Positions 25,299 through 36,179 of a DNA stretch of 64,000 nt are shown one piece after another. The stretch comes from Erythrophleum ivorense (Eukaryota; Streptophyta; Magnoliopsida; Fabales; Fabaceae). The DNA lies in NCBI GenBank assembly GCA_026724425.1, contig JAIUCV010001242.1:62001-126000 (forward strand), read 5' to 3'. The notes beneath the pieces were generated by a model. The model searched no databases. It saw only the letters and a list, made by a program, of their open reading frames with translations, and was not told the DNA's origin. Each line of letters starts with the position of its first letter. Position 1 is the first letter of the stretch. Both the position numbers and the translations under genes were made by a program.

Positions 25299-25599
25299 CA
25301 ATCTTCGAATAACTTCTCTGTACCTAATAAAAAAATAGCTCTGGCTAAGTTGCAGTGCATAATGACCAGTCAAAACGACCAAAATGAGTCCAAAATCAAG
25401 AGTCCACCGCACGCCAAGTATTACGCTCCGTTTTATCAAGAAAAATAATAAAGTATAAAAAAAATTTTAACACTCATATATATATTTTTATATATGTATA
25501 TATATAAACCCTTTCATTAATTGCTTCACTTTATAAGGAAGTGTAAATGCAAAAGGCGTATGCAATGATATATTTATAGATTTCAAAATTAAAACGGAT

Positions 25600-25836
25600 A
25601 TGTCGTTTTCCGTATTTAAGCGTCCTCTGACACGTTTTGATTCACACACAGAGTCATGCATGGGCCACATCTACAGTATAGCATACACGGAACTTTGACC
25701 AACAGACACCTTCTGCTGACTTCCCTCCCCATGAAACCATCGCCATTGTTTGTTTCTACCTCCCCTTCTCTCTATATCTACCATCCTTCTCTCTCTCTCT
25801 CTCTCACCTTGTAAGATCGGCAGAGAGAGAAGAACA
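25600..25836 (+). promoter_or_regulatory. Promoter and leader region of the U-box gene
   Basis: It contains a W-box TTGACC (25695-25700), the WRKY target core. A TC repeat at about 25787-25805, ending about 30 bases before the ATG, is typical of plant 5' leaders. A second W-box core in reverse (AGTCAA) is at 25368-25373. No unambiguous TATA box could be picked: CTATATC at 25772 and the TATATATAAAC block at about 25498-25508 are both possible. WRKY regulation is an inference. Confidence 0.45.
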
Positions 25837-27051
25837 ATGGCGAGGGAGAAGCTATACGTCACCGTTCCGAGCCTCTTCCGGTGCCCTATCTCGATGGACG
25901 TAATGAGGTCTCCCGTAAGCCTCTGCACCGGCGTCACATATGATCGCTCCAGCATCCAGCACTGGCTCGACTCCGGCCACGACACCTGTCCCGCCACTAT
26001 GCAAGTCCTCTCCTCCAAAGACTTCATCCCCAACCTCACCCTCCACCGTCTCATCCAGAATCTCAAACTCTCCCCCTCTTATTCCTCTCCTTCCAAAATC
26101 TCCACTGAACAGGTCACTGCTCTCATCCACGCTATTCAACACCAGAATGATGACATCGCTGTTTCGCTTTCCAAGATTGCGGAATTCGTCGGTTACTCAG
26201 ACGAAAATCGGATTTTCTTGTCGAATTTCCCTGGGTTCGACTCGGCCATCGTTCGTGTTCTCGGAAGGAAATGTTCTCAGGTTGAGATTTCAGAAACGGC
26301 GATCAGAGTTTTGAGTTTGATTATGCGAGAAAGTGGAGTCAAAGAACGAATTCGCGCGTTGGTTTTCAATGCCAACGGAGATTGCTTATCTTCGATCGTC
26401 TCGATTTTGCAAAACGAAAGCTCTCTGACCTCGAAGGTTGAATCGGCGATGGTTTTAGAATCGCTCGCCGGAGATGTTCAATCGAAGCGGTCAATCGCTG
26501 AAACACAGGGCCTTTTGTCCGTACTCGTCAACCTACTCCGCCAAGAAAATGATTCCAGCTCAGAACTAAACGACGCCGTTTTCTCGCTCTTAATAGCCGT
26601 TTCAGTGACCCAGTCAACCAAAACCGAACTCGTCCGACTCGGACTCGTTCCGGTTCTCACCAAAACCTTACAGACCTCATCAACCTCCAGCAATTCAACC
26701 GCTGAGAGGTCCCTGAGACTACTGGCCATACTTTCGACGTGTACGGATGGAAGGTACGCGATCACCGAAGAGCCGGGGTGCGTTGAGGCGGCGACAGAGA
26801 GGCTCGTGAAGGCGTCGAAGGCGGCGACGGAGGACGCGGTGGTGCTGCTGTGGGGTATTTGCAAGAATGGGAAGGTGCAGGAAAAGGTGGTGAAGAGTAA
26901 TGGCGTGACGAAGATACTGCTTGTGCTGCAAAGAGATTGCGAGGAGCATGTGAGGAGCATGTGTGGGGATTTGGTTAAGGTTCTGAGGGCCGTGTCCAAG
27001 GATGGGTTGAGTAGCTATGAGACGAAAACCACTCATATCAAGCCCTGCTAG
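25837..27051 (+). CDS. Plant U-box E3 ubiquitin ligase with ARM repeats (PUB27/28-like)
   Basis: A single-exon gene of 404 aa. The U-box covers about residues 10-84: CPI at 16-18, SPVSLCTGVTYDRSSI at 25-40, W43, TCPAT at 50-54 and IPNLTLHRLI at 64-73. U-boxes bind an E2 through this fold without zinc and transfer ubiquitin to a substrate. The rest, about residues 100-390, is leucine-rich helical sequence fitting degenerate armadillo repeats (for example ESAMVLESLAGD, LNDAVFSLLIAVS, TEDAVVLLWGICKNGKVQEKVV), which select substrates. The C-terminus YETKTTHIKPC resembles the Arabidopsis PUB27/28 group, as do the N-terminus (MAREKLYVTVP) and the absence of introns. The in-frame upstream ATG at 25750 was rejected because the intervening residues are translated CT-rich leader. 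ATG 25837 has a good context (AACAATGGC) and gives the family N-terminus. This clade is linked to stress and defence signalling. The exact orthologue and substrate are unknown. The gene is much more GC-rich than its surroundings and has no gene neighbour. Confidence 0.95.
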   Translation: MAREKLYVTVPSLFRCPISMDVMRSPVSLCTGVTYDRSSIQHWLDSGHDTCPATMQVLSSKDFIPNLTLHRLIQNLKLSPSYSSPSKISTEQVTALIHAIQHQNDDIAVSLSKIAEFVGYSDENRIFLSNFPGFDSAIVRVLGRKCSQVEISETAIRVLSLIMRESGVKERIRALVFNANGDCLSSIVSILQNESSLTSKVESAMVLESLAGDVQSKRSIAETQGLLSVLVNLLRQENDSSSELNDAVFSLLIAVSVTQSTKTELVRLGLVPVLTKTLQTSSTSSNSTAERSLRLLAILSTCTDGRYAITEEPGCVEAATERLVKASKAATEDAVVLLWGICKNGKVQEKVVKSNGVTKILLVLQRDCEEHVRSMCGDLVKVLRAVSKDGLSSYETKTTHIKPC

Positions 27052-27217
27052 ACCCTAGCTAGCTAGTTCATCATTAACCATGGTTTTCTGCAACTTGTTC
27101 TTTAGGCTTAGGAAAAGGATATGTAAATTGTAGGAAAAATAATGTTGCATGGTCCCAAGAAGAAGAAAATATTCATCCTTTTCCGTGTTTTTGGTATACA
27201 AAAGAAAAGATTAAACA

Positions 27218-27223
27218 AATAAA
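27218..27223 (+). terminator. Likely polyadenylation signal of the U-box gene
   Basis: AATAAA lies about 167 bp after the stop codon, in AT-rich DNA and followed by T-rich sequence. This is a normal distance for a plant 3' UTR. Confidence 0.55.
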
Positions 27224-29812
27224 ACTGTTCCCATTCAATTCCTGTTTCAAAAGGCTATTCTTGCCAACTCACCATACGATCGTTCATCTAACTTAAACGC
27301 ACGATATATTAAATTTTTGAAGGTCTTTTCGCGGCTCATGATCATAAATGAATGATCCAAATTGAGTTTCCTTCGGTAAAATAATTTATTACTACCTCGC
27401 ATCTCATAATAGATTTTTTTCAAGTTTAATTTAATTTAAAATATAAAAAATAAACTACAGTTGTAGTTATACGATATATTAATTATAATATTTTAATTAT
27501 GTCTTTTAATTATTTTAAATTATAAATAGTAATTATCATTAATTTTTTTAAAAATATATATACATAAAATAGAATATCTTAAAAAATAATTTTTATTTAA
27601 AATAAAATTAAAAAATTAATTATTTTTAATCAATTTTTTAAATTTTAATAAATTAATTAATTATTTTTTATATATGAGACTAAAAATAATATATGTCAAA
27701 AGTCTCTAGTCATAATTATTTATTTTGTGGCTTAGCATGTACTTTAATTTTTTAAAAAATAATTTTTTAAAATATAAAATTAAATTATACTTATTTTTGT
27801 ATTTTAAAAATAATTAAAAATAGTGAAAAGTTATTTAACTTCTTAATATTTTTTACATGCATTCTAGCTTTTCTTTCTTATATTATAATTTATATTTATA
27901 TTTTACGTTATGTATGTAGTAACATATGATCTTAGGACTAATGACCAGAAAGTTCATATATTTTAGTATAGATTATCTTATTTAGATAAAAAAAAGTATA
28001 GATTATTTTATAATACCTACTTATATAAAATATTAAAAAAATAAAATACTTCAATATTTCTTCTATTTTTTTTTACGAGATTTTTTTCTCAAAATATACA
28101 AAAATTTAATTAACTTACAACGTTTTAAATTGGAAGACATTCGCAAGCAAAAAGTTACAATACATACAAAGAAAAGAGCAAGTTATTGCCGATGAGAATA
28201 AAAGGCTAAGATTGAGCCCTTTTAACAAATGACAATTAATAACCTAAGGAATAGAGACTCAACTGAAATCATTATAATAAAAACAACATGGACTAAACTA
28301 AAACCTTAAAAAAGTATAAAGAACTAACATGAAATCATTTTAAAATGTCAAGAATTCTTATTCAGTTCATATTTGTTAGTGGAGTTAACCGAATTAGGGA
28401 GAAAAGAATAATCTTGAACATTTTTTGAAATATTGACGATGATATTGGACCAAATTGAACTTTACTTTGGGGCAAAATCAAAATTTGAGTAAAATTTTAA
28501 GGATGAAAATTTATTTAGCGTAATGAGTTTGCTTTGGTGGTCGGAGAACCGTTAAGGAACACGATCGGCTCGTTTTGGAAAGCACAAGTTTGAAGAGCCA
28601 TTGGATTATCTAATAGAGAGCATAAGAGCGCATGGCTGAAGGGCCAGTAGATTTTGTAACAAAGTGTATGGGTGTTACTCCATTTATTTCATACAATTCT
28701 TGAAGAAGCTTGTGAAGGTTTTTCAATAAAATTTCATGTAAGGAATAAAGTACAGTGAAAATAATTTCCTAATCCTCCTAATCCAAGTTTTTCTGTTTCC
28801 TTTTTTTTTTCCTTTTTTTGAAAAGATGAGTGCTTTCCTTCCCTTTTGAAAAGAAAATGTGCCTTTCTATCAATTTATCAAGTAATTAATGTAAATACGA
28901 AATTCTTGAAAGAATGTCTACTCAATGTGAGTTAAGAAATGATTGAAAGAGAGGTGAAAAACTTTCCTGTATGGAGTTGTTCAAGCATCCCAGCCGCTTG
29001 GGCTTTATTTCTTCATATACTCATATAAAGTTTATTCCTCAAACCGAAACATTAATAGTATTAATGCATTGTCAAAGTATAATAAATTTTATAAAATTAG
29101 CTAACGAGGGAAAGCTAAAAAAAAGTATTAAAGAAAGGTGACAGAACTCCGTTGCATGTATTTGCTTGAGGGGCCTAAGCTTCGTCAAAGTATTTCGGAC
29201 CTTACCGGTTGTACTTACGGGAGAAATGTTTATTCTTACTCTCCTTCTTTTTCAATGTCCATTCGAACGTTGGTTTGATTAATTAAATGATTACCTACAA
29301 AGGTTTCAATCCTACATGTTTGATACCAAACAATGTATTTAAGGGAATAGAAAAGTTTTTAAAATTAAAAAAATTATTATACTGTTATTATTATTATTTA
29401 AGTATTTATTTATTTTTTTAAAGTAAAAATATGAAAATTTTTATTTATTTTATCTTTTTATTTTATTTTATTTTATACCGTACTGAACGTGTTTGGGTTT
29501 TTCTATTGCCTGACAAGGATTTATTCTTGAAATTTGTGACTGTCTAAAGCACTTGCACCTTAAGTGCTTTTACTATTTGCCTTTTCTTGATTGATCTCTG
29601 GTCACCTAAAATGGCTTTAATCTTGAAGTGCAAAAGGCTTTTGGGGCTTTCCTCACAATTTTGGAGGCTGATCGGCCTTCACTTTCTATGGACTTTCTCT
29701 AATCCATTTCATATCGGTTGTCATGTTTAGACTTTGATCGGAAGATCAACTGAAACGTCAATGACCTTGCAAGAATTGGTCGCCAAAAACATTTTCACAT
29801 GGGTTGTGTGAG
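27224..29812. other. AT-rich intergenic DNA, no gene seen
   Basis: No supported gene. The segment starting ACTACCTCGCATCTCATAAT (27391) resembles a Stowaway-type MITE end, and ATATGAGACTAAAA near 27674 could be its decayed partner, but no clean terminus is visible. A stretch near 29503-29560 (TTGCCTGACAAGGATTTATT) recurs in modified form at about 34879 (TTGCCTGAAAAGGATTTCAT), a dispersed repeat of unknown type. Confidence 0.4.
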
Positions 29813-29820
29813 CCTTGGTC

Positions 29821-30473
29821 AAGCGTGTTCAAAAGTTTGGTTTGGTTTAATTTTGGTCTAAAATCAAATCGAATAAATTTAATCAATTTAATATTTTGTT
29901 GGACCTTGTCAGTTTTAAATTTTAATTAGTTTGGTTCAGTTTTTGTTCGATTTGATCCGATTTGGTTCATGTTTTTTTTTTCAAAAGTAATTTTTAAAAA
30001 AAATTTATTCCTTGTAATATATAGAATTTAACTTCTAATATCTTGCATATCTTAAAATTTTGACCAATAATAACTTTATAATAATTTACTATTATTATTT
30101 TTGCCTAAAAAAATTTCATACATTCACAAAAAAGTTTAAAAAAAATGAGAAAAAAATAAAAAGCAATATCTTATAATAAAATAGTATAAATAATTTGTAT
30201 ATGTCTTGAACTACATGAAGAATATAACTTTAATACAAGTTTAATTGACAAAAGATCTCATTAATCTAAAAAAATAAAATATTAAATTTTAATTAATTAC
30301 AAGTTTAATGGTTCGAGTAATTGAACAAAATATGGAGAAAACCTACAACCAAACTGATTTAATCACTTTTACAATCACAAAAACTAAATCAAACCCAATT
30401 TTAATCTATTTTTGACGGTTTGGTTCGATTTGCTTTGGTTTAATTGGTTTAGTTCGATTTTATTCACCCTTAA
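29821..30473. mobile_element. hAT-like MITE
   Basis: The left end AAGCGTGTTCAAAAGTTTGG and the complement of the right end, TTAAGGGTGAATAAAATCG, are imperfect inverted termini. Next to them are (G)TTTGGTTTGGTTT-rich segments facing each other. Flanks CCTTGGTC (29813-29820) and CCTTGATT (30474-30481) agree at 6 of 8 bases, as expected for an aged 8-bp hAT duplication. It is non-coding. Confidence 0.5.
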
Positions 30474-30584
30474 CCTTGATTGATTGAAAAGTGCTTCTGT
30501 CGATCTGGGTAGATGCCAGACGCCTTAAAGGCTTCCACTTGAGCTTTTTTGACCCTCTTGAGTATATGGGAGAAACATAGGGCC

Positions 30585-30905
30585 TGTTTGAAACTGTTTT
30601 TGTTTTAATGTTTTCAAAACATATGTTTCTAAGAACAAATTTTTGAGAATAAAAAAATTAAAAAATCTGTTTGAATCATTATTTTAAAAAGTAATTGTTT
30701 TCTGTTTTTTACCTGATTCTGTAGAACAAAAATTACAAAACACTTGAAAAGTGTTCTGAGTTTTTTGTTTTTGAAAATAAAATTTTGTTTTTTTGTTTTC
30801 CAAAACACTTCATTAAAAACACATTATCAAACAGGTTTTTTTTTTGTTTTTTTGTTCTTGAAAACAAAAAAATTGTTCTATAGAACAGTTTCATATAATC
30901 TAAAC
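30585..30905. repeat. Fold-back element
   Basis: The left end (CCTGTTTGAAACTGTTTTTG) pairs with the right end (complement GAAACTGTTCTATAGAACAA). Inner segments CTGTTTGAATCATTATTTT and complement CTGTTTGATAATGTGTTTTT also pair, and the centre has ACACTTGAAAAGTGT. Its near-symmetry gives open frames on both strands (about 30733-30959) that are not genes. TAGGGCCTGTTTG at the left edge is a common plant MITE terminus type. Confidence 0.5.
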
Positions 30906-30959
30906 ATTTTATTAGTTGTAAAAACATTTTCTCCAAATGTAGATTTGATTTTTTTTTAA

Positions 30960-32255
30960 ATCTGCAAAGGGGTTTTCTATGGGTTTAAAAAGAAATTTAT
31001 TTATTTATTATTAAATATAAGAATGTGGAGGAATTTCTCCTGTATTATTTTATTTTTTTTAATTTAAAGAAAGTAGGTATCTTTATTCGTGTTTTCTTAT
31101 TTATTTTTTTATTTATATAAAGGGAACATGAATGAGGGTAGTTTGCATTGCCCTCAAAATCTATTTTTTTAAAATTTTTTATTAAAATTTTAGGATGCAA
31201 GTTTTTAATGAAAAAAAAAGTTAGGAAAAGTTTATTGTCATAATAATTATAATAATATAAAAATATAACACTTTGAATAAAAAGAGAATAAATATAAAAT
31301 TTGACATATGTGAAGGAAAAAAGAAAAGAGTATTTCTAAATCATTCATAATAGCTTGCTATCCCATATTGAAATCTTCTTTTGAACTATCGTGGTCGATT
31401 TTGTATTGGCTCTCCTTCTTCTTCTTTTTCTGATGATGGGGATGATAGTGATAATCATTCATCATGGTTGTGATTGCTAAATTGAAGTCCCACCAAGGGG
31501 ATTGAATAAGTTGAATAAATTGATTTAAAGTGAAAAACCTTTATTGTAGTTGATAAAATGACTCTTATTATTCAAAAGATATATTAACATACTTAGCACT
31601 CAATACAAATAGATATAAAAATAGTGTCGCACGTGGGACTGTATTAGATTGTATGGGTTGCATCATGGAGATAAAAAAAGATAATTATATGTGGAGAGAC
31701 TAAAGCACTGTTGGTGTATAGTAAAAAGATAGACACTTCTATAGTCCATGTACTATTGTATAGTAGTTGCAAATAAAGATGGCACGAATGAAGAAGGACC
31801 AACACATCTATAATCTTATTGCATCGATGCTAAGGTGTAGGAAGATGACAACACACCTAAATTTTCCCCACCTAATGCATCATCCACCATTGGTTCCTTA
31901 AATGGGAAGAAATCATGCCCTCTCTTTTCTAGCTTAGTCTTTGGCTTTAGTAGCTTTAGTAGATAAAGTGCAGATGGAGTAGGTTAGGAGATTATCATCT
32001 TCCAATATTCACCAAAAGCATGCAACATGGTTTTAACATCTCTGTTAACCCTTTTCCTTAACTTGTCACAACCAAGTGTTAGAGGTTTATTGACAACAAA
32101 TTTATACAAATCCTTTAATATATTAGCATGTAGAAATAGAAAATTGATAATTAAATATTTAGATAATGTAAATATATATAGAATAGGAGGGAATGCAAAG
32201 ATGACAAATATATAAAACTATATCACAAAACTTTTCAATGCCTTAGACCTTTTTT
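30960..32255. other. AT-rich intergenic DNA, no gene seen
   Basis: No recognisable gene, repeat or RNA was identified. Confidence 0.4.
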
Positions 32256-32703
32256 TTGTGAATTATATAGATTTCCTTAAATTTTACTGAAATTATATAG
32301 ACTTCTATTATATTTTCAAACAATACATGGACATTCTCTAAAACAAAAAGTTGCATTATATTTTAATCTAATTTTAAATTTTTTGACTAAAATATTCTAT
32401 ATTAGCCTAAATATATATATATATATATATATATAACTAAAACAAAATTTATTCTTTTTATTTTTATTTATGCATATTTGGATATGATTCCATAAAAAAC
32501 AATGTGAATGTGAAGGCGTTAAAGTTACCAAAACATGACCTCTAATTCTTGAAAAAAAAGTCACATAATATGTATTTAGATTAATAAAGTGTGTTTTAGT
32601 AAAAGAATTTTTTAAATTGGACTAAAATATATATTTAAAAATAAAAATAAATTTATATAATTTTAACAAAATTTAGGACAACTTCGTATAATTTATTCTA
32701 AAT
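32256..32703. repeat. Inverted-repeat element, family M (copy 2)
   Basis: The left arm GTGAATTATATAGATTTCC...AAATTTTACTGAAATTATAT faces a right arm whose complement reads AGAATAAATTATACGAAG...AAATTTTGTTAAAATTATAT. The same words and order occur at 16660-16915 and 61050-61473. A (TA)n run lies inside at about 32409-32434. Confidence 0.5.
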
Positions 32704-33149
32704 TTGGTGTCACTAATGCGTTAGACTTTCAAGACTCCTTTTTTGTGGTGGGAATGTATCAGGTGGAGCATAAATTGAAATGATTTTTGTCCATTCTTTA
32801 ATAAAAAAGAAAATTTTAAAAAATTATTTGATTTTAAGAAAAAAATAAAAATAAAGGATAAGTAAAATATTAAAGAGAGACTTGTTACATAAAATAAATG
32901 TGAATATAGCACTTTTGCAATTTATGACTTGTTCTATGGAAAAATTATGAGATTTGGATGGTTTTATGCTTACTTAAGAATTATATATATATAGGTTTAA
33001 AATGTGATAAATTTTGTTAAATTATGTTTTGATAATTTGATATAAAAAAGGCAATAAAAATTGAAAAAAGTAACGAATTAAACATATTAATTTTAAAATA
33101 TTACAACAATTCAAATGTGATAAAATCTAACATCAGATTTGAAAATAAT

Positions 33150-33395
33150 TTTTTTTATTCCCAACAAATGAGTTTCACATATTAAATGATACACTAAAAG
33201 ATAATCAAATAACTGAAAAGAATAAAGGACCAACGTAAACATGCAGGGCCTTATCATAATTCAATCTAGCGATTCGATCTATTTTTTATTATTCCCAACA
33301 AATGAGTTGCACATATTAAATGATACACTAAAAAAATCATCAAATAACTAAAAATAAAAGGACCAACATAAACATGCAGGGCCTTATAATAATTT
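33150..33395. repeat. 134-bp direct tandem duplication
   Basis: The segment from ATTCCCAACAAATGAGTT to AAACATGCAGGGCCTTAT occurs at about 33157-33255 and again at 33291-33388, with a few substitutions and short indels. Confidence 0.75.
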
Positions 33396-33398
33396 GGG

Positions 33399-33694
33399 AT
33401 TTGGATCTTCTCCCACGCTCTCTCTGTTGCTCTTTACAATGCCAATCGTTCAAATTAATTTAGATAATCTACATTTAATTCTTTTTTTTAATTTTTTAAA
33501 AAATAATTTTTTTAAAAAAAGTAAAACACAAAATAAAACTAGTTTCTTAACTATGAATTTTTTTTTAAAAAATATTGTTTAAGTTAAAAATTTTAAAAAT
33601 ATTTGAATCATCCAAATTAAGATCTAAACAATCTAGATCTCATGAGAGGGGTAACGGAGAGAGAGAGCCACGGGAGGGGATATTTTTCCAAATC
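33399..33694. repeat. Degenerate inverted-repeat element
   Basis: GATTTGGATC...CCCACGCTCTCTCT at the left faces GAGAGAGAGCCACGGGAGG...TCCAAATC at the right, with AAATTAATTTAGAT and ATCTAAACAATC pairing further in. The GATTTGGA end resembles the MITE at 23716-23891. No target duplication was found. Confidence 0.4.
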
Positions 33695-33699
33695 GTATC

Positions 33700-36050
33700 T
33701 TTTTTTAGCCTTTTTTGTCTTGTTGGGAAGTATTTGGATCACCCCGTTATCAATGGCATTCATTCTTTTTCGCTCGTGCAAATTTGTTCCTTGTTGCATG
33801 GTCAGTGGTCATTCAGCCTATTGGTGAGGGCAGCCCTACTGATGGTGATCATCCCACTGAAGCTTATGATTCGATATATAACTTTTCTTGAAAGTGCTAA
33901 ATGTCAAAATTGTTCATTTTCCTTACTGTCGTCTTTGTTGCTAATTAATGGCGTCTGCCATAGTCAACGCCTTGCTTTGTCTTAATATACTTCTTCTTGA
34001 AAGGTAAGGGTCGTTCAGTCTTGTGTGGGACGCCAAGTTTTTACACAACAGTGTGGTAGATGAAGAGGTCCTTAGACCCACGTCCGATCCCTGCAGCACT
34101 ACTACTGCACCTGGTGCAGTAATATGCTTCAAAGCTTTTCTCATAAACTAAAAAATGATTAAAAATATTTAAAAATTATAATTTGGATGACAAAAAATTT
34201 TACCTATAAAAAGTTATATTTTAAAAGCTTTAACTACGGTACAATTTTTAAATACCGTATATTACTTTTTAATTCTTAAAAATAAAAAAAATCTTCAAAA
34301 AAGTTATCTATCGGCATGCATTTGGATCTTTTGCAAACGCGGTTAGACTCCTCAATATACAAAATTTAAGAAAAGAAAAATTATAGTTAAAAATATTTAT
34401 ATAAAAAAAACTTAAAAATTGAAATTATTTTAAAAAATTCAAAGATAAAAAATGTTAATTTAGGTCTTAAAGTATAATTTTTTTAACATAATTTAAAATT
34501 TTAATTCTTAGATCCTTAAAAATAATTTTAAAATCTTTCAATATAAATATTTTTAACAATAATTTCCTCAAAAAATTATCTCATTGCAATCCCAATCGCT
34601 TGAAAAAATGGATCTTGTCAGTACCATGTGCTAGTTTTTATTTTAGCACCGCAAGCATTGGTTGACGTAGATCGTGCCCATATGAACTTGTCCGCTCTCT
34701 ATTATTGCTAAATGCATTATCAAGTAAATCAAAACTAAAAATGATTCTCGCAGCCTTATTGAAGAGAGATAAAATCACAATTGAAAGATTTCAAAGTAAA
34801 ATAACAACTGAGGCTTATTGCGTTCCATGTTCGTGGAATGGTTTTTCCAATGGTCTCTAATCAAGTGTTGGGCGACTTTGCCTGAAAAGGATTTCATCCT
34901 GAAAGTTGTTTGAAATGGCTTTAATCTCTTTTTAATTTTCTTTCATTTTTTTCTCTAAAGAACAATCATAAATATAATTCAGCTAATTAATTGACATAAC
35001 AAATAAACATATATTGGAGGAATAGAAGGATAGATCCCCTATTTAGTAAGTTCCACCATGTTATTCTCTCTCTCTCTCTTCTATCATATCATCCCAAATC
35101 GATGGCTTGCCTTTTCTGTGTGATCGATCAATTCACCCTTTTGGTTAGTTGGTTAATCGTCTTGTTTTTTCAGGTTTTGGGTAAAGCTAAACTTAGATCA
35201 TTCGAGACACTCAGATTTAGGAATCATTTTTTTTAATATTCTTACTATTAAATTTTTTATTGAAAATATAATATATCTAACAAAATTTTTTTTGAAAGAG
35301 TCAATCATGTAATATTGAATTATATGTAACTATATATATTTGTTCACAAAAGTCATATACTTATCATATTAATATTAAGGAACAAACAAATATATAAAAA
35401 TTACACAAATAGACTTTCTCTAAAAACAATTCATGGTGGAGCTGGGGCAAAACCTAGGCCAGTATATTTTTTGTGTTAAAATTTAAGAATCGTGCATGTG
35501 CGGATAAAAATCTCTAAAATAGATTGGATATGTGAAAATACGGTAGGATTTATATGCATAGTCGGTATACTATATTATACATGATCAAAAATAAAATATA
35601 GAAAGAAATAATATTGTTCTCTCTAGGAACAAGTAATAGTCGAAATATATATTTGAATTAATTCAAATATGACATGTAATATATTAATGCAATTGGTATT
35701 TAGTTACCTTTACTATTAAGAGATCAATGAATTAGAAATTGTTCTAATATAAAATTACATTTAAAATATATGAAGTAAATATATATTGTTTTAATATATT
35801 AGAAATATGACATAAAGACTTATCTTCTTGGCTCGTTTTCTCATTAAAGCAGAACATTATAAGCAAAAGAATTTAATAAATTAAACAATTAATCAACATA
35901 ATTTATTTGGAGAGCTTGTAAGTGTAGCGCATCATATGCAAAACGGAAATATATGAGTCACAATTCTTGTAGGCTGTGCCACTTTGAAGCTATGTAGCAC
36001 ATCATTTATACACTATTTAAAAAAATAAAACCAATTTATATAATCAGATT
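33700..36050. other. Intergenic DNA, no gene seen
   Basis: No supported gene. The 136-codon frame at 33575-33985 starts in the inverted-repeat element and has no recognisable domain. A perfect 19-bp palindrome TACTGCACC-T-GGTGCAGTA is at 34103-34121. A TC run occurs at about 35067-35078. Confidence 0.4.
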
Positions 36051-36057
36051 TCATGCA

Positions 36058-36177
36058 ATATTTTATTTATATAATAATGTTATAGTAAATAATAAAATAT
36101 AAATCTTACATAACATTTCATTTATATGATGATACTATAATAGGTAATGGAATGTGAGTCCTATTATAGCATCATCA
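36058..36177. repeat. Paired palindromic units with a strong hairpin
   Basis: Two diverged copies of a roughly 55-bp unit (from 36058 and 36113) are each closed by inverted arms: ATATTTTATT/AATAAAATAT in the first and ACATTTCATT/AATGGAATGT in the second. Across the second unit, TGATGATACTATAATAGG (36127-36144) pairs with CCTATTATAGCATCATCA (36160-36177) with one mismatch in 18. Confidence 0.6.
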
Positions 36178-36179
36178 CA

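Noticed and set aside
25750..25836. 29-residue N-terminal extension of the U-box protein
   Set aside because: It translates the CT-rich leader; family proteins begin near the Met at 25837, which also has the better start context.
25671..27036. Antisense and alternate-frame open frames over the U-box gene
   Set aside because: They are shadows of the real coding frame and have no family features.
27391..27700. Stowaway MITE
   Set aside because: The left terminus is suggestive (CTCGCATCTCATAATAG), but the right partner and TA duplication are not clear enough to call.
33575..33985. 136-codon open reading frame
   Set aside because: It starts inside an inverted-repeat element, has no recognisable family and lacks a credible promoter.
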